From Orthonyx spaldingii (taxonomy: Eukaryota > Chordata > Aves > Passeriformes > Orthonychidae): a stretch of DNA of 64,000 nt. Positions within the stretch are counted from its first letter, which is position 1. Each line of letters starts with the position of its first letter. Positions 49,444-63,166 of this stretch are shown here, in pieces. The DNA lies in NCBI GenBank assembly GCA_013397795.1, contig VZTJ01000523.1, positions 928,303 through 992,302 of the forward strand. The letters run 5' to 3'. Position numbers and translations under genes: made by a program. The notes below the pieces were generated by a model. The model was not told where the DNA came from, ran no database searches, and saw only the letters and a program-made list of their open reading frames with translations.

Positions 49444-52400
49444 CCTTTTCCTGTTGCAGCATAATACTGATAACAAACCTATTGGTACCTCTTAAAATAT
49501 AGTTATAACATTTATAAATCTATTGTGACTTAACGATTCCCCTCAGCACGAGCAGTACTGGCAGTCAATCAAAATGCTGAAGGAGAAATTAACTGAAGGA
49601 GCAGATGAACCAAACAGATGAAAGACAAGTAATTATTTCCTATCTAGGAAATGCTTCTTCAAATAAAATAGATTTGAAAGAAGGATCACTGAGATGTTTA
49701 CATGGAGAGAAAATGGTTTATTAAATGACTGACTTCTTATTTCTTAGATTTTCAAATAAGGCCTCCAACTGTTTAATTTCTCTTGGAAGTTAATTCTCTT
49801 TCAGCAATTCAGTAAGGGATACCAGCAAAATAATTTTCAGTGTCTAAGCAATACAGGACTTAAATTTTCTTTATGAAAATGTTTCCAAACACTAAATTAT
49901 AACAAGCAAGTAAATTTCATATAAAATAGATTCCTTCTACTTCTGTCTTTTTGGCGAATGAGAAAACTCAGCTATATTTTTATCATTTTTCATGTGCTGT
50001 AACTTTTGTCTGCCTGTGAATGCATAGAGCTAATGGCTTAACAAAACAGTTTTCAGATGAGAATAAGTATCCAGGATCCAGGGATAATTGTTCCTGACTT
50101 GCTGTTAAAGCACTTGGTGACTTTAGTAGGTTACATCATGGCGTGTCTTATGTATTTGATCCCACACTGAGGAGGAGATTTTATGTTACTAGAAATGGAA
50201 ATGGAGACACAGTAGTTTTATTTCCCATGTTTTCCAGTTTCACCAGTTCTGTCCAGTTCCAGTTCTGTCCTTCTGTGTGAGTCTTGAAGATGTTTGTCAC
50301 CAAATAAATGAACTCCTGTCCTTTGGATAGTTTGAGATCTCAACTTTTGCACAGCTCCTCCAGTGCGTTAAAGTCACGTTCAAAAATTATTTGAAGCTGG
50401 TATATTAAAAAATATGTCATCAAACTGTATCAGCAATACTGAATTCATTTTCATGGTTTTTTGTGACCTTCTCCAATAATACTCCAAAATGCATTAGGAT
50501 TTAGAGGAATTCAGCTTTAAGCTTTTTGTGGTCACGTGGTTACTATTTTTAGGCAAATACTCAAGTTAGACTTCAGAACTTAATTTCTGAAATAAGTTAT
50601 TTGAAGCATGACCTGAGTTTACTTCCATGTATGAATATTATATGAAAGGATTAACACTGGCCTTTGGAAAGCAATCCGAGTTCTCCTACAAGACACCAGT
50701 TCCTTTTCTCAGGCAGCTTTGATCTGCTATTCTTTAAAACCAGGCAGATTTTCCTTTCTTTAGTAGAGGTTTTGTACTGGATATCTGCTTAGGAAACTAA
50801 GTGATATATTCAAATTCTTCATTAATGCTTAGCGAAAGACTCTAATCCATACAAGATGAATAAACATCCAAATATGAATAACTTAGAATAACTCATAATA
50901 ATAACTAACTCAGAATAACTGAGTAAAAGATGAATAATAAATGCTGTGCTCCAAACGATAAAAATATTGCTGTCAGCAAAGAACAGAATTTCTGAAAATT
51001 TACTGAAACCATGTTTCAAAAAAAAAAGCCTGCAGACATGTTCTAGGGTTATGTAAGAATTATTTCTTATGTCTTTTCTACCTCTGTTCAACTTTACAGT
51101 TTCTTCCTCCCAAGACTATGGCAGTTCACAGCTCATTGCCAATCACTCCACATTCACGTCAGCCACAGCAAATGCTTTACCATGGTCAGGGATTTGTAAA
51201 ACTATCAAAGGTGCAGAAAATCTGGGGTTTCTGTCCTGCCTCTGCTCCTCTGCAAGCTGCTTGCTCCCACTGAGGAGCAGCTAGACAGGAGGAAGGATTT
51301 TGCAGGACCGATAGAGAGAATGAGGCAGGAAAACAGAGAAAGGCAGTAAATTAAAAGGGGTGCCAGCACTACAGCCAGGCGTGCTCAGGGAAGGGATGTC
51401 CTGAGGGATTTGGGATGACAAGGTTCTGAGCCAGTGGAGGGGAAAGAGTTTGTGTAAAGTCTGAATGAAGAGCAGTTGGTGGCATTCTGGGAAAAAGGCA
51501 ACAGGTTAAGCAACTAGGGAAAAATAAATAAATACATGCATCCTTATGATTTTCACCCCAAAAGGCACTGGAACATGTTTAAGCCAAGCCCCACTGAACT
51601 GTACAAAAAATGAAGAAGCATTTTGGTGATTTATGGACAGATGGATCAAGTCAACATTCAAAAGCGGCATATGGAAAAACGTCTAATTTTTTAAAAAATA
51701 CTTTTTCATTATGCCTCCCAAAACAAGAATGGGAATCAACAGAGGATCTTATCACATTTGAAATTACTTGCAGAGTTTCTCCTCACGGGTGCAGAAGCTC
51801 TTATAGCCACCACAGATTATTTATCTGCTGGGGGTTATCTGGCCTGCTCGACACCATCGTCTCTCTATCACTGCTCCCTGCTTTCTGACCCACAGCACAC
51901 TTTGGTTTGCTTGCTGGATTGCAGGAGTAGCTCCAAGCCTCTCCTGGCATCTCCAGAGACTTTCTGTGCGTGGTATCAGCTCTCACAAGCTGATAACAGT
52001 GTCTCATATCCTTTCCCATTTTGATGCAGTGTAATACAAGCTGTTGTACAAGTCTTCGTGTCTCAAGCTTTTTGATACAGTACATTTGGTTTGTAATTCT
52101 AGGAGTTCTCAGACACCAAAATGAACCAGACAAGTGTTGACAGCATGAACAGTAGGCACAGGGGAAAAAAAGCAAAAGCTGGAACTGAGAGTATTGGAAT
52201 TATAATTAAAGTTTTTAGTGTTTGATTTTATAAAAAACAGTTTTATAAAGTTAAGATCCTTACATCCCTTAAACTAAAAGCTGAAATATTATCTGCATTG
52301 CAGTTTGCTTTTCTCTTTGGATTTCTCTGGGCTTGAGGGGCATTGGCATCCCTTTGTAGCTCAGCCTGTCAGACAGCAAAGCCACACCAAATCCCTGTGG

Positions 52401-52890
52401 GCCAGGTCATCTGTGGGAGTCACAAACTGTTTTGCTTCCCCAAATTCATGGTCTGAGGTAGTTCCAAGAACAGGGAGAACACTTCCCTCTGTTAGAACTT
52501 CCACCATTCTTTTCAGCCCACATCCAAAGTGTGATATTTTAGAGCTATTTTCTCCATTATTGCTAAACCAAATGTGTCTGGATCAGTCATAAACAGACAC
52601 AATTCTCCATTTCTCATCAATGTGATCCCACATTGCTTGCTCTAGAAGACTGCAAACCAGGCAGATTATTGTTTCCCAGTTCTTATACTTGGGAAAGCAT
52701 GAATAAATAGAAAAAAAAAAAAAAAACTTCAATCTTTTTACAGAAAACATTCTTGTCCCTAATTTTGGTAAATACGTGCCAATGATTATTAAATGTTACT
52801 AACTGAAAATCTGATATGGAAGTATTTATTGGAGTATCACCTTTCTGCTGTTATTTTATAAGTTTTTGCGTATCTTTTTAAAATTTCATA

Positions 52891-52976
52891 GCTGACCCTG
52901 CCTCCAACAGGAAGGTTGGGCTGGATGGGCTGGGAGCTCCAGAGGATGTTCCCAGCTTGGATTATTCTGTGATCCT
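52891..52976 (+). mobile_element. Short CR1 3' terminal remnant
   Basis: 'gctgaccctgcctccaacaggaaggttgggctggatgggctgggagctccagagg' followed by 'ttcccagc' and 'attattctgtgatcct' fits the CR1 terminal segment on the plus strand. Only the last 85 bases or so are present. Confidence 0.65.
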
Positions 52977-53109
52977 AAATTGTTACACGTGTAATTGCAA
53001 AGATTCATGAAACAGACTGTGACAATCCAGGTTTGCCCCAAGAAAAAGGCCCCACAGAATTGCTGCAGTTAGTGGGTTTATCCCTTTCTCAGTGACTTTT
53101 GAATCCACT

Positions 53110-53273
53110 CATTTATGAATATTGGCATTACTAAACAGTAAAGTTTGCATAGTGCCTTAAAAATGCTGTAATCTTTATTCATGCTTTATTTACTGATTTT
53201 ATTTGTATTGATCCAGCCATTTTTAAATGGACTTATAGAATAAAATCATCCCAGTGCTCAGTCCAGAGAGTAA
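53110..53273. repeat. Reserved: see entry 53273-53310
   Basis: Coordinates were entered in reversed order here. The correct span is given in the next entry, and this line carries no separate claim. Confidence 0.
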
Positions 53274-53310
53274 GCTGGACTAGGAATTCTATTTGAGAAT
53301 TCCTAGAGCT
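53273..53310. repeat. Inverted repeat with interrupted stem
   Basis: The core arms 'ctaggaattct' (53280-53290) and 'agaattcctag' (53296-53306) pair perfectly around a five-base loop 'atttg'. After a three-base bulge on the left side, the stem continues with 'agct' on both sides (53273-53276 and 53307-53310). Each core arm contains an EcoRI-like gaattc. Confidence 0.88.
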
Positions 53311-56300
53311 TCACCAGCCCCAAGCAGGCGGCTGCCTCGAGACGCTGACTTTTTTCCTGGTGCATATTTTTGCAGGTTATTTATAGTGCAGTTATTTGTG
53401 GAGAACACTCCAGAGTGCTGGGGAGAAGGTGCTAAGCTGCACTTGCATACAGGGAACAGCGGCCAGGCTGTGCTGCTGTGGCAGATGTGTGTCCAGGTGC
53501 TGTGGGAGGGGACAGGGACAGGAATTCCAGCTCTGCCATCCCACTGACCTTGCTCAGTGAGCCTCGTCTCCATCACGTCACACCAACCATCACACACTTG
53601 GGTCTGCCTGTAAATAGAATATGACACACAGACTTTGATGGAGCTGTTCTCCCCTTCTGGGTATTATCCAGTCTGTGGGCTAAATTTGGGGACCTTTCTG
53701 TCTAAAAATTCTCTGCAAAGGATATACAGGGAGAGAGAGGAAAAAAACCACCACCAAAACTCCTCCAGAGGATGGTGTTCCTTGATATTATTATTCCTTG
53801 GACATTTTCCATGTAATTTATAGTATCTTCAGCTAGCTAATGGAACAGACCTGACACTGCCTTAATATTTGACGAGCTAATTATCCAACGTGTAGTAAAC
53901 AAGGTTTTATGTAAAGACTTCATATTTTCTTGAGAGAAACAGAAGCAGACAGTCCTGTTCCTTTTCTGAGCAAAGCATTCAAATGTAGCATACTTCAAAT
54001 TATGCAGCTTTATTTCTGATGTCGTAGTCAAGTAATTAAATCCTGCCTTATCTGGTTGACTTCAAGACTCATTGCATCAACCTTTTGAGTACTGCTGCTG
54101 AACACACAGTGGCCATAAGGATTATTTTATCCAGATATATTCTGTGGGCAGGTAGGTACTGCAAAGTTTTTAAAATTACTCATATATTTATAATAATCTC
54201 CTAATAGCTGTATATTCTGACATATGTATGCATTAGATACAGATAACTCACCTTTTCTGTGCCCACAACTAAGTTGATTTTTGTTCTCTAAAATGGACAT
54301 TTGTGGATTCAGCTTTTTTCACATATCCTGGCATCACTGCCTATTTTTATCTTCTGTATTTAGAGAGTATATTTGACCCCCTGTAGCCTGAAATCCATTA
54401 TGTCTCATCAGAACAGACAGTGTTAAGGAACTTTGCCTTGCATGGCTGTGGCTGTGTTAACAAACAGTTTCCAAATGGAAAATGGGCAATTCCTCAAGAG
54501 TTATCAGTTCTTGTTTTCCTACTCCAGAGTGTGTTTCTGTGACACGGTTTGTAAAAATCATTCTTAAAATGATGCATTGCCTTGCTCCTTGCAGGGTTTT
54601 CTGAGGGGTAATTTTTATTTGGTAGTTTTTGACAGAATGAGTAAAGGCAATATGTCCTTGTTGCAGTCTGAAATTGTTGAGATTTTAACAAAAATAGTTA
54701 AATCTCTTGCTTCTAGGATTAAAAAGCAATAAATATATTGGCTGGTTTTCAGTAGATAACACAAAATGCCTACCAACACTTAATAGTAGAAACCATGAAC
54801 TGCCTAAAAAAAATTAAAATAACCAAACAGGTTGGTCTTACAACTGAATCTACATTTTCTAGATATCCATGCAATATTTACAGGAAGAGCAAGAGGATTG
54901 CAAACTTCCTCCTCCCTGTGATACTTCCAAACTTATTCTCCAGATGTGCTCCAGTGGGGATCAGCTCCACTGCATAAGCAAGCTAGGCAAGAGCAGTGCT
55001 TTTTATTGATGCTGCCAGCAAGGTGGTGGAGGTTTTTGAAATGAGCTCTCCTAAAGAAATCTCTCTGAATCTCTCTCTCACTTCATGCAGGCGCATGCAC
55101 AGTCAGCTGTCATCACTACCTACAGAGCTTTCAGTGCTTGAAAAAAGGGTAGAACTATCCAATTATATAGAAAAGTCATGAAACTCGGAAGCAACTGGAT
55201 TATTTTCTTCATGCGTACAGCTTCTCCCTATTTTAACTCCTGCTTTGCTGCCAAGCCACTTGGCTTAGCTAATAAAAATAAAAAGCACAGTATAAAACTT
55301 ACTTCAGCACCTTTTTTATTCATCCTTTTCACTCACAACAGAGCCACGACACATGTTGGCATCACTTGCTGAACCTGAGCTGCAGAGCAGCCCTCGAGGC
55401 AGTGCCTCCCCTTTCTGCTCTCCAGTCTTGTGTCTGCATCCTGTGTCACCCCAGGAGGGAACTGTGAGCTGCATTGGGCACCCAGCTTTACTTTCAAGGG
55501 AAAAGAAGCTGGAAAAGCAGCCAGTGGAGCACTCTGGGCAGCCCCAGGGTGTGCAGTGGGCAGGCTCAGGGCTGGGGGCTCTGAGCTCTGCTCCTGGGCT
55601 GCCTCAGGATGTGTGTCCTGGAGCCAGGAGTGCCAAGCCCAGCACGGAGCATCTGCAGCTACAGGGATCAGTGTGTGCCCAGAGCCCCACCAAGGCAGCT
55701 GGAACTCCTCCCAGTCCTCCCAGCATTGCAAAGGGAAGCACCGTGAATAGCAGAAATAAAAACACAGCCAAGAGTGTCTTTATTGCTGAGAATATCTGTA
55801 ACACTTTCTGGTGTGATCACATCTCCCAACTAATCTGTGCCATTTCTTTGTCCTTTTCTCTTTCAGCCAGTCCTGAAACCGCTCCTGCAATTTCAAATTG
55901 TGCCCTGCTCTTCAATTCTCTTGCATTCTCACTATTTTACTGTCAAGTTCTCTGCACCAGCCACAGTCATTTTATCATTCCTGTTGTCATCAAGCTTTAT
56001 GAATGAGATACTTTAAACTGTTTTTTCCTCACTGATCCTTTGTAAGATCCGCTTCCTCTGCTCATTTACAATAAACTAAAGCCTACTTCAGAGATGTTGT
56101 AAGCACTGAGGCATGTGAGTACAATATCTAGTTGAATCCTTTTTGATGAAGTCAATTATTTACCTGCAGTATAAAGTAAGGAAGTGGTGAGGAACACATG
56201 GTACTGTAGTTTAAAACAGAAAGTAGCATGAGGGAAAAGATACGGAGAGTGAACAATGGAGACAGGAGAGCAGACAGACAAAGACAAGCACCCAGTTGAG

Positions 56301-59300
56301 TGCAAGATTGCAATCACACTGATTATTTTCCTCCTGTATTTCTTCTTCCTGGCTTGCATTTTTTTTTATATCCTCTTGATACCATCCACTGTAGGACATA
56401 TTCTCTTTGCCTGGCTTCACGAGCCTTCCGAGTGCCGTTCACAACAATGGCTCTGATTTGGTTGTCCTAAATCACCCTCTGGAGGGGCCTCTCTTTTCTG
56501 CTGAAGCACCTAGAGGGTATTGTTTCATATCGTTGGTATCTGGATTTAAACACTGTGAATATTCCAAATAATGCACTTCTATCTCTTTCCTGCTGTGTTT
56601 TCACATAAGCCTGGAAATCATCTGTCAAACCTAGGGAATTACTAACATTTCAGTAATATTTTTATTGAATAAGAACTCAAGGATACTGGAATTCAGAAGA
56701 TAACGCAACACTAATTGCAGCAGTTATGATTTCTAATATTACTTTCTTTACCTTTGAGAAAGTTGTCTGGGACTTTTTTAATCAATGTGGGGAATACAAG
56801 ATATGGCTGAAGGAAGGATTGTTAGTACATCCCTCGGTGTAAGGACTTACTGTTCTGTTCATTTGAGCAATATTATTACTATAAAAACGTCAATAATCAA
56901 ATTTTAATAAGCATCTCTTTTGTCTTCACTCATACAAGCACCTTTTACCTGTAATGAAGGCACTCTTGACATTTACTGCCTGTATAGTCAAGTCTCTCAA
57001 GGTTAAAAATGCAGAGTTCGGAGCACAATCTCTTTTCTATCCCTGTTCAGGTTCAGCGTTGCGTATGAGAAGATTTCCTTGTTGCATTGGGTCCCAAAAA
57101 CACTGCTCCACCCCTTGTCCCAGCCCCGGCAGGCTCAGAGGTGACACCCCACCCAGAGGTGTGCTCTGTGCCTCCGAGATTCCTAAAAGATTTTGGCTGA
57201 ATCGTTGGCATTTCTGCACCGGCTGTAAAAAGCCCCAAAGCCAATGGTTACAACGTTGCTGAGATGTATTGTTTCCGTGATAAGCTCATGACTTTCCTAT
57301 GAGTTACTCCAAAGGCTCAAATAATAAACATGCAAACGATGTGTCAAGATAAGACCCGAATTAAACTTTTATCCTACCTTGAAGAAGTTCGAATTGGAAG
57401 CAGCCAACTTTCAGATAATGGCACAATGCTGCAAAAAGGATCTTGACTTGTGGAAGGCTTTAAAATAATAGAGCACGGAGCACACAGGGCTGTTTTCTCA
57501 CATTTCAGTGACAGATTATTTCAGAGAACTCTCTAGCCCATTTCCTATTTCCTTTGCCCTTGGTCTGCTGAGTAATACTCGCATTTTTCCCTACACCATA
57601 TCTCCTCTCTGGACGGAAGAGTCTGATAAACGTTTTCCGTTGAATTTCCTGCAGCATCCACATTAAACAACACCTTTGCCAGGGACCATTTCCTGAGGCC
57701 TCCACTTTCTGCTGCTGAGCAACATCTGTGTCATTCCTGCCCACTGCCACTGAGTGGGATTTGGGAATGCAGGACATTCCCCAGTCTCTAAATATCATCA
57801 TTTCCAAAACCGCGCCAGATAATTTCTTCAGAAGTCAAAACTCTCCTTGAAATTAAGGAAATATTTCCTACAGGATAATTGCAAATCTAAGAAGTAACAA
57901 TTCTGGAGAGTTAGAACCAGACTTTGGGGGTTTTTGGTGAGATAAGAGCATCCCTTGAGGGGCAAGACAAAGGTACAATGTTATGTGGTTTATGCCCTGG
58001 TGTTGGTAGGTGATTAGAATTGTAGGAGACCAGAGAACACACCAAGATGAATTACAGAGAGACTGTTGGACAGCAGCTTTCATTTCTTTTACAGAATAAT
58101 ATTCAGCAATGTAACCTTTCCAGACTGCTGAAACTTTTTTCTGTTTAGGCCCATTTTCCTCTGAGTCAAAGGTTTAATAATTTTTCAGTTACAACAGTTA
58201 AGATTCAGGTTTTTCATGCACGTTTCAGTGGCAGCTAATGATTCATTAGAGTTTTACTGTGAAAATAAAGTTGCAAAGTGAGTTATATTCATGTTGGAAT
58301 TAACTTTACATTTAAAAATCAATTGAAGCAATCCTTTCAAGATGATATATAAAAGGTTGCCCTTTAAGCTGACACATAAAATTTCTTATCTTATATTTCT
58401 CTTCAAAACATACTTTATAAACAATCCTAAGACAGATCTGGCCTGTGCTATAAAATTCACTCCAAAAGCCCACCTTGAAAAGCTTTTTTCTTTCCTAAAA
58501 AGGAAGTAATTTTTACAAAGTAACTTTCTTCTTTTTCTAAATTTCTCTTTTGCTAAAAACTGCAGGCAAATGTGAATCTGCTCAACACATTCCTCCATGT
58601 ATTGCACAAGTATTGGAGTCTATCAATGAATTTGATTATAAAACTTGCACCATTTTCTCCTACAGAAAAAAATGTGAAACATATTCACTTTTAAATGTGC
58701 TCCTTGGGCACGTTTTTCATTGAAGAGATTTACAAAGAATTACACCCAGTGTAATGTATTTTAGCTCATGTACTGATGCCCATATTCCCTCAGAGTCTTG
58801 TGAAAGCTAATAAAAAAATATGTGGTGCTGGCTTACCAAGAATAATTTTTAAATATTAGTAATTTATCTTGAGAGACTCCGTAATCAATATCATACAGCA
58901 CTGTGAGCCTGCTGCTTTATTATCCTTTTTATTCAAGAGTGCAGAGATAAAACATTGATTTTTGTTTGCTGTGTGTACTGTAAAAACAAGGGAGAAATGT
59001 CATTCTTGAATGCCGAGGTTGTATGAGTATCGTTTTATTGATTTTAAATTAAATAAAAGTTATGTAAGGCAATAGTTGGCATTGCTTTGGGGAAAAAACA
59101 AATGCCGTTGAAATAAACTTTTAAAAAGCCAAGCAATACCTTTGAAAATAATTTATGGCATGTTCAGCTCCCCAGCTGAGCTTTCAAAAATTGTTTTGCC
59201 ATTAGATTCAGAGTAGTGTAGTTTAGATAATACTGCACAAACTTTAACGTAAGTGAGGATTGACAATAGAAAAAAAAGAGCAATAGAGTTCTTTATTTCG

Positions 59301-62300
59301 GTGATTTCCTGCTTTTTGAGTTTTTTAATGGTTTTGTTGCCTTATTGTGATGACACAGCACATTACAACTGACTTATCCATGGAACAAACTGAGAGATTT
59401 CATATTTTCTCTATTCCATTTTCCCCCATTATTAATAATTTATTCAAATATTTTTTTATTTGCTCATAAAAGTAAATTTTATTCATTCAGAAAGGCCATT
59501 TGTATAAATCTTTGGTGTCTTGTAGGGCTAAGCGCTTGTATTTTAACGCAGGAGGAAGGAAGCCACCTGCTGCTGAGAGACAGAAAAGAGACTTCTGGTG
59601 TAAAGGCTGCATAGCAGGGACAGCCTTTAAATAGAGATAATGGACAGGGAGAAATTTCATATTTAAATGCATTTGGAAGTGAATTTGTTACATCTGTGCT
59701 GTAGAAACCACGGGGTTTGATGTGCTCTCCAAGCACAACCATGCACTGAAGTGCAGTTAGACCTTAACCTTTAAAAATGGGAGGGATTTTTAGGGATTTA
59801 TAGTTGTGAATCTATATTTTCCTCCCTTTCTCTTTAACTGTGCACTCCAGAAATGTCACACACATTCAATTTACTAGAGAGGAGTTTCTGTAATCCCAAA
59901 ATGCCAGGAATTTAGCTGCTCTTCCTATGAAAGTGTTGGGAAACTTCCAAAATTGGAAATGTGGGAGATTCTAAAATATATCCAGTTATGTATATATAGT
60001 TTACATAGATAGTGATATATAGAGATACTGTTTAGAGATCCTCAAATTCTCAATTTCTTGCATATTTTTATAAATGTATGAAGTAAGAAACCTCTGCAGA
60101 AACGCCCCAGCAGGCTCTCAAATAGGCAGCTTTGAGAAGTCAGATGAAATAATCCCAAACCTGTTCATTTCTTTCCAGTTTTGCTGACCATATGCTTCCT
60201 GCCCAGCAAATTCTGGCCAGCTACTGAGTTTCTCAAACTAACTTACAAGTTATTGTATTCCTTCCCTACGTGGTGATCAAAAACTCTCCGTGTGTCAGCT
60301 GGGTAGGAATTAGCATCTGCCATCTGTCTGCAGTGGGATCCTTATCAGCACGTTGGGGGAAAGAATTCCTGTGTGTGAACTGGCAAATACGATAGGATTT
60401 TGTTGCTTTTTAGCACTTCTTGGGAACAGCAGAACCCAAAAGGTGTTAAGAATGTGGAAAACAGAGCTGGGGATAATCAGTGAATAGACAAGAGCACATA
60501 TTTTTAATGTTTAGGTTGCCTCTTTTGTTGAAACACTGAATGAAAATTTTATCTTGGCAAATTATCAGAGCTGTCCTGTCATGAAATAATTCTCTGCAAA
60601 TTGTTTCCTGTTATTTCCCATGTTGCTATTCTGATACATGTATAAATGTCTCCATCACCTTGGCATAGATAATCAAAAACTTATTTCCCCCAGTGATTTT
60701 TTAACTCTAGGTAAATTTTTACATGTCCATCAAAATTGATGAAAATTTGAAAAAAAGTAGAATCCCTTTCTGCTGACAATCACTTTATTCTGCAAGACCA
60801 TGCAAGTGTAAGGAGGACTTGAGTTATTAAGATGACATAAGGGAATGGGAGAGAATTGCAGGGAGGGAAGGAAGGAAGCTTCAAAACAGCCTGAAGAGGA
60901 AGGAGATGAATTTTTAGACAAAGGGCACAGTGAAAGTGTTTTGTTGTGTGCAGGAAACGGCTTCCTTGTGTCTTGCTATTGTTATAATATCATTCTGATG
61001 TTGACAAAAATGAATCTTTTTGTATCATAATTAATAAATAGGTTCAAAGAGACACCTACCATCAGTTTTCTGTCTAATCACAGTCAGCTGCTGGATTGTT
61101 AATTTTGTCTATCTGTGAAAGAGGCACATCTGTAAAGGTGAGGGGTTACCAGACCCCAGGTTACCTTTTTCTCTGTAAATAATGTCATTTATCAAACATG
61201 AATAGCAATTAGAAAACAAGGTACTTTTCCTCAACGCTCTTTTGAGTCTCCAAACCTTCCTGAGTTCCATACTTATGAAACAAAACCAGGTTAAACCTGC
61301 AGTGGATGGAACCTGATTTACTTTTCATTCTCAGTGTAAAGGCAGAGCTGTGTGATGGCCCATGGGGCCTTCTACATGTAATTGGTGGTTTAGAACATTC
61401 TAAACCACTGTGAAGCAGACAGCACAATAAGCTCTCTTCCAAATTTGCATTTCCAGAATTTCGTAGTTTTCAACCTTTTTTTAGAATAAATGTTAGGGGC
61501 TGTCACACTGCAGTGTGAATAAGCATTGGTTATAATGGTGCTACCACTTGTGACTAGAAACAACATTCTGGGAGTTCACAGAATCGAAGAGTAAAAAGCA
61601 GAAAGTTATAAAATACCAAATCCCTGCAATGTGAAAAATTAATTGTTTCTACAACAGCATGTCTGGCTAAGCTGCCATGGCAACAATTGCAAAAGACACC
61701 TCCGTGCTCAAATTTCCCCTGAAATTAAAGATGCAGTGAGGAAGTGTTTGCTGCAGAACCACACTTCCCAAATATCTGTATTCCAGCACCACTCGTCAGC
61801 AGGCATCAGCTCCAACATTGCAGGATGCTGTCTGCAATCAGACCTTCTCTGCAGCTCGGGGTTGGTTTCACACGGCCATTCCCATGGACATCCCGTTTAA
61901 TCCTGAGGAAGGAGATGGTTTAATGAGGAAGGGGCAGTTTGGGAGATAATCTGCTCCTGCCACAGCCCTGTTTCCTATTTACTGCCAGGAAACAACATAA
62001 AATACAACCGGATCATTTTCTCAGCTCTAATCCTGACCCAGTGGTATTTAGCAAACAGGTACCAGTCAGCCTCAGTGTTACATAATTGAATGGTAATCTT
62101 AAATTATCACAGTTTTTATTGGAAATGCACAAACACAAAAGCAGAATTGATTATTTTGTTTGAAACCTCACTGTCTTGTACCAGATATTCGCTACTTTGT
62201 GTGTTCTTGCTACTTTAGGCACCCTGGGCCTGTGCCTACAGGAAACCCTGGTGGGTTTTGATTCAAGGTTTGCGTTTTGGATGATTTTTGGTTTTTAACT

Positions 62301-63148
62301 GAAGGGGTCCCTCTGCTGGCTCCTTCCAAAATTCCTTGCACGGGTTTGGAGGGGTTGGAGCTGTTCCCTTTGAAATGTATCAGTAAAGTGCATCATTAGT
62401 AACACCAAGCATTTTCATAATGATGTAAACCAATATTACACAGTGAATACAGCTATCGTCACATGATTTTAGAAATTAATTTTTATGAAGACATTTGCAA
62501 GGAAAAGATCCTTTTTTCCCAATGATATTTTAATGATAAATAAAAGACACCATAACTATATTTGAAAAAAATTATGAGAATAATATCCCTTAAGTTTGGG
62601 GGGGTTTGACCTTTTTTAAAAAAAAAATTGAAAATCTGTATTGAAAGCAGAATGCTAAAGATAAAAACATTTACCTGAGCGAAGTAATGTCCCTGTCTTT
62701 GTTTAGAGCCTAATTCCATTTATGTGTTCGATTGTCTATAAATCCTTCAAAGATATTTTGAAGAGAAACACGTTAAATTTTTGTGTTTATCCATATTATT
62801 TAGATTTTAAATGAATGTGAGAATCCTGTTTTAACTACAGATATCAGCACTGGGCTGGGATTTTGAAGATGCAGATTCAGTTTTTAGTGGTTTTGATCAG
62901 AATTTCTGTAAAAAGCACTGAAACATCAACAATTATTCCTGTAATGCAGAGATAATTAGGTAATGCTTCAATAACATGAGGATTTCTGTGATTTCTGTAG
63001 ATTCCCATTACTATATGAAGAATTTGAGTGCAACTGCTTATGATGGAAACTGTTACCTTTGAAGAATGTTTTTTATTGAAAAATAAGATTATGGAATTTT
63101 GAATTAATCACATTGTAATTTCATACCACGTACAAAACATATTCAAGT

Positions 63149-63166
63149 AAAAAAAAATTTTTTTTT
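63149..63166. repeat. A9T9 symmetric tract
   Basis: Nine A are followed immediately by nine T, an 18-base self-complementary rigid tract. It could favour nucleosome exclusion, or it may be chance in A+T-rich DNA. Confidence 0.88.

Noticed and set aside
49162..49476. 104-codon minus-strand frame with an internal 18-residue repeat as a possible repeat protein
   Set aside because: The repeat is explained by the 54-base DNA duplication, and nothing else supports coding.
53273..53310. Feature line with reversed coordinates (53273 to 53110)
   Set aside because: It is a slip in the listing with confidence 0; the valid entry is 53273-53310.
61571..61620. 'cacagaatcgaagagtaaaa' as an antisense CR1 end
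   Set aside because: Only the first few bases fit; the following sequence lacks any CR1 landmark.
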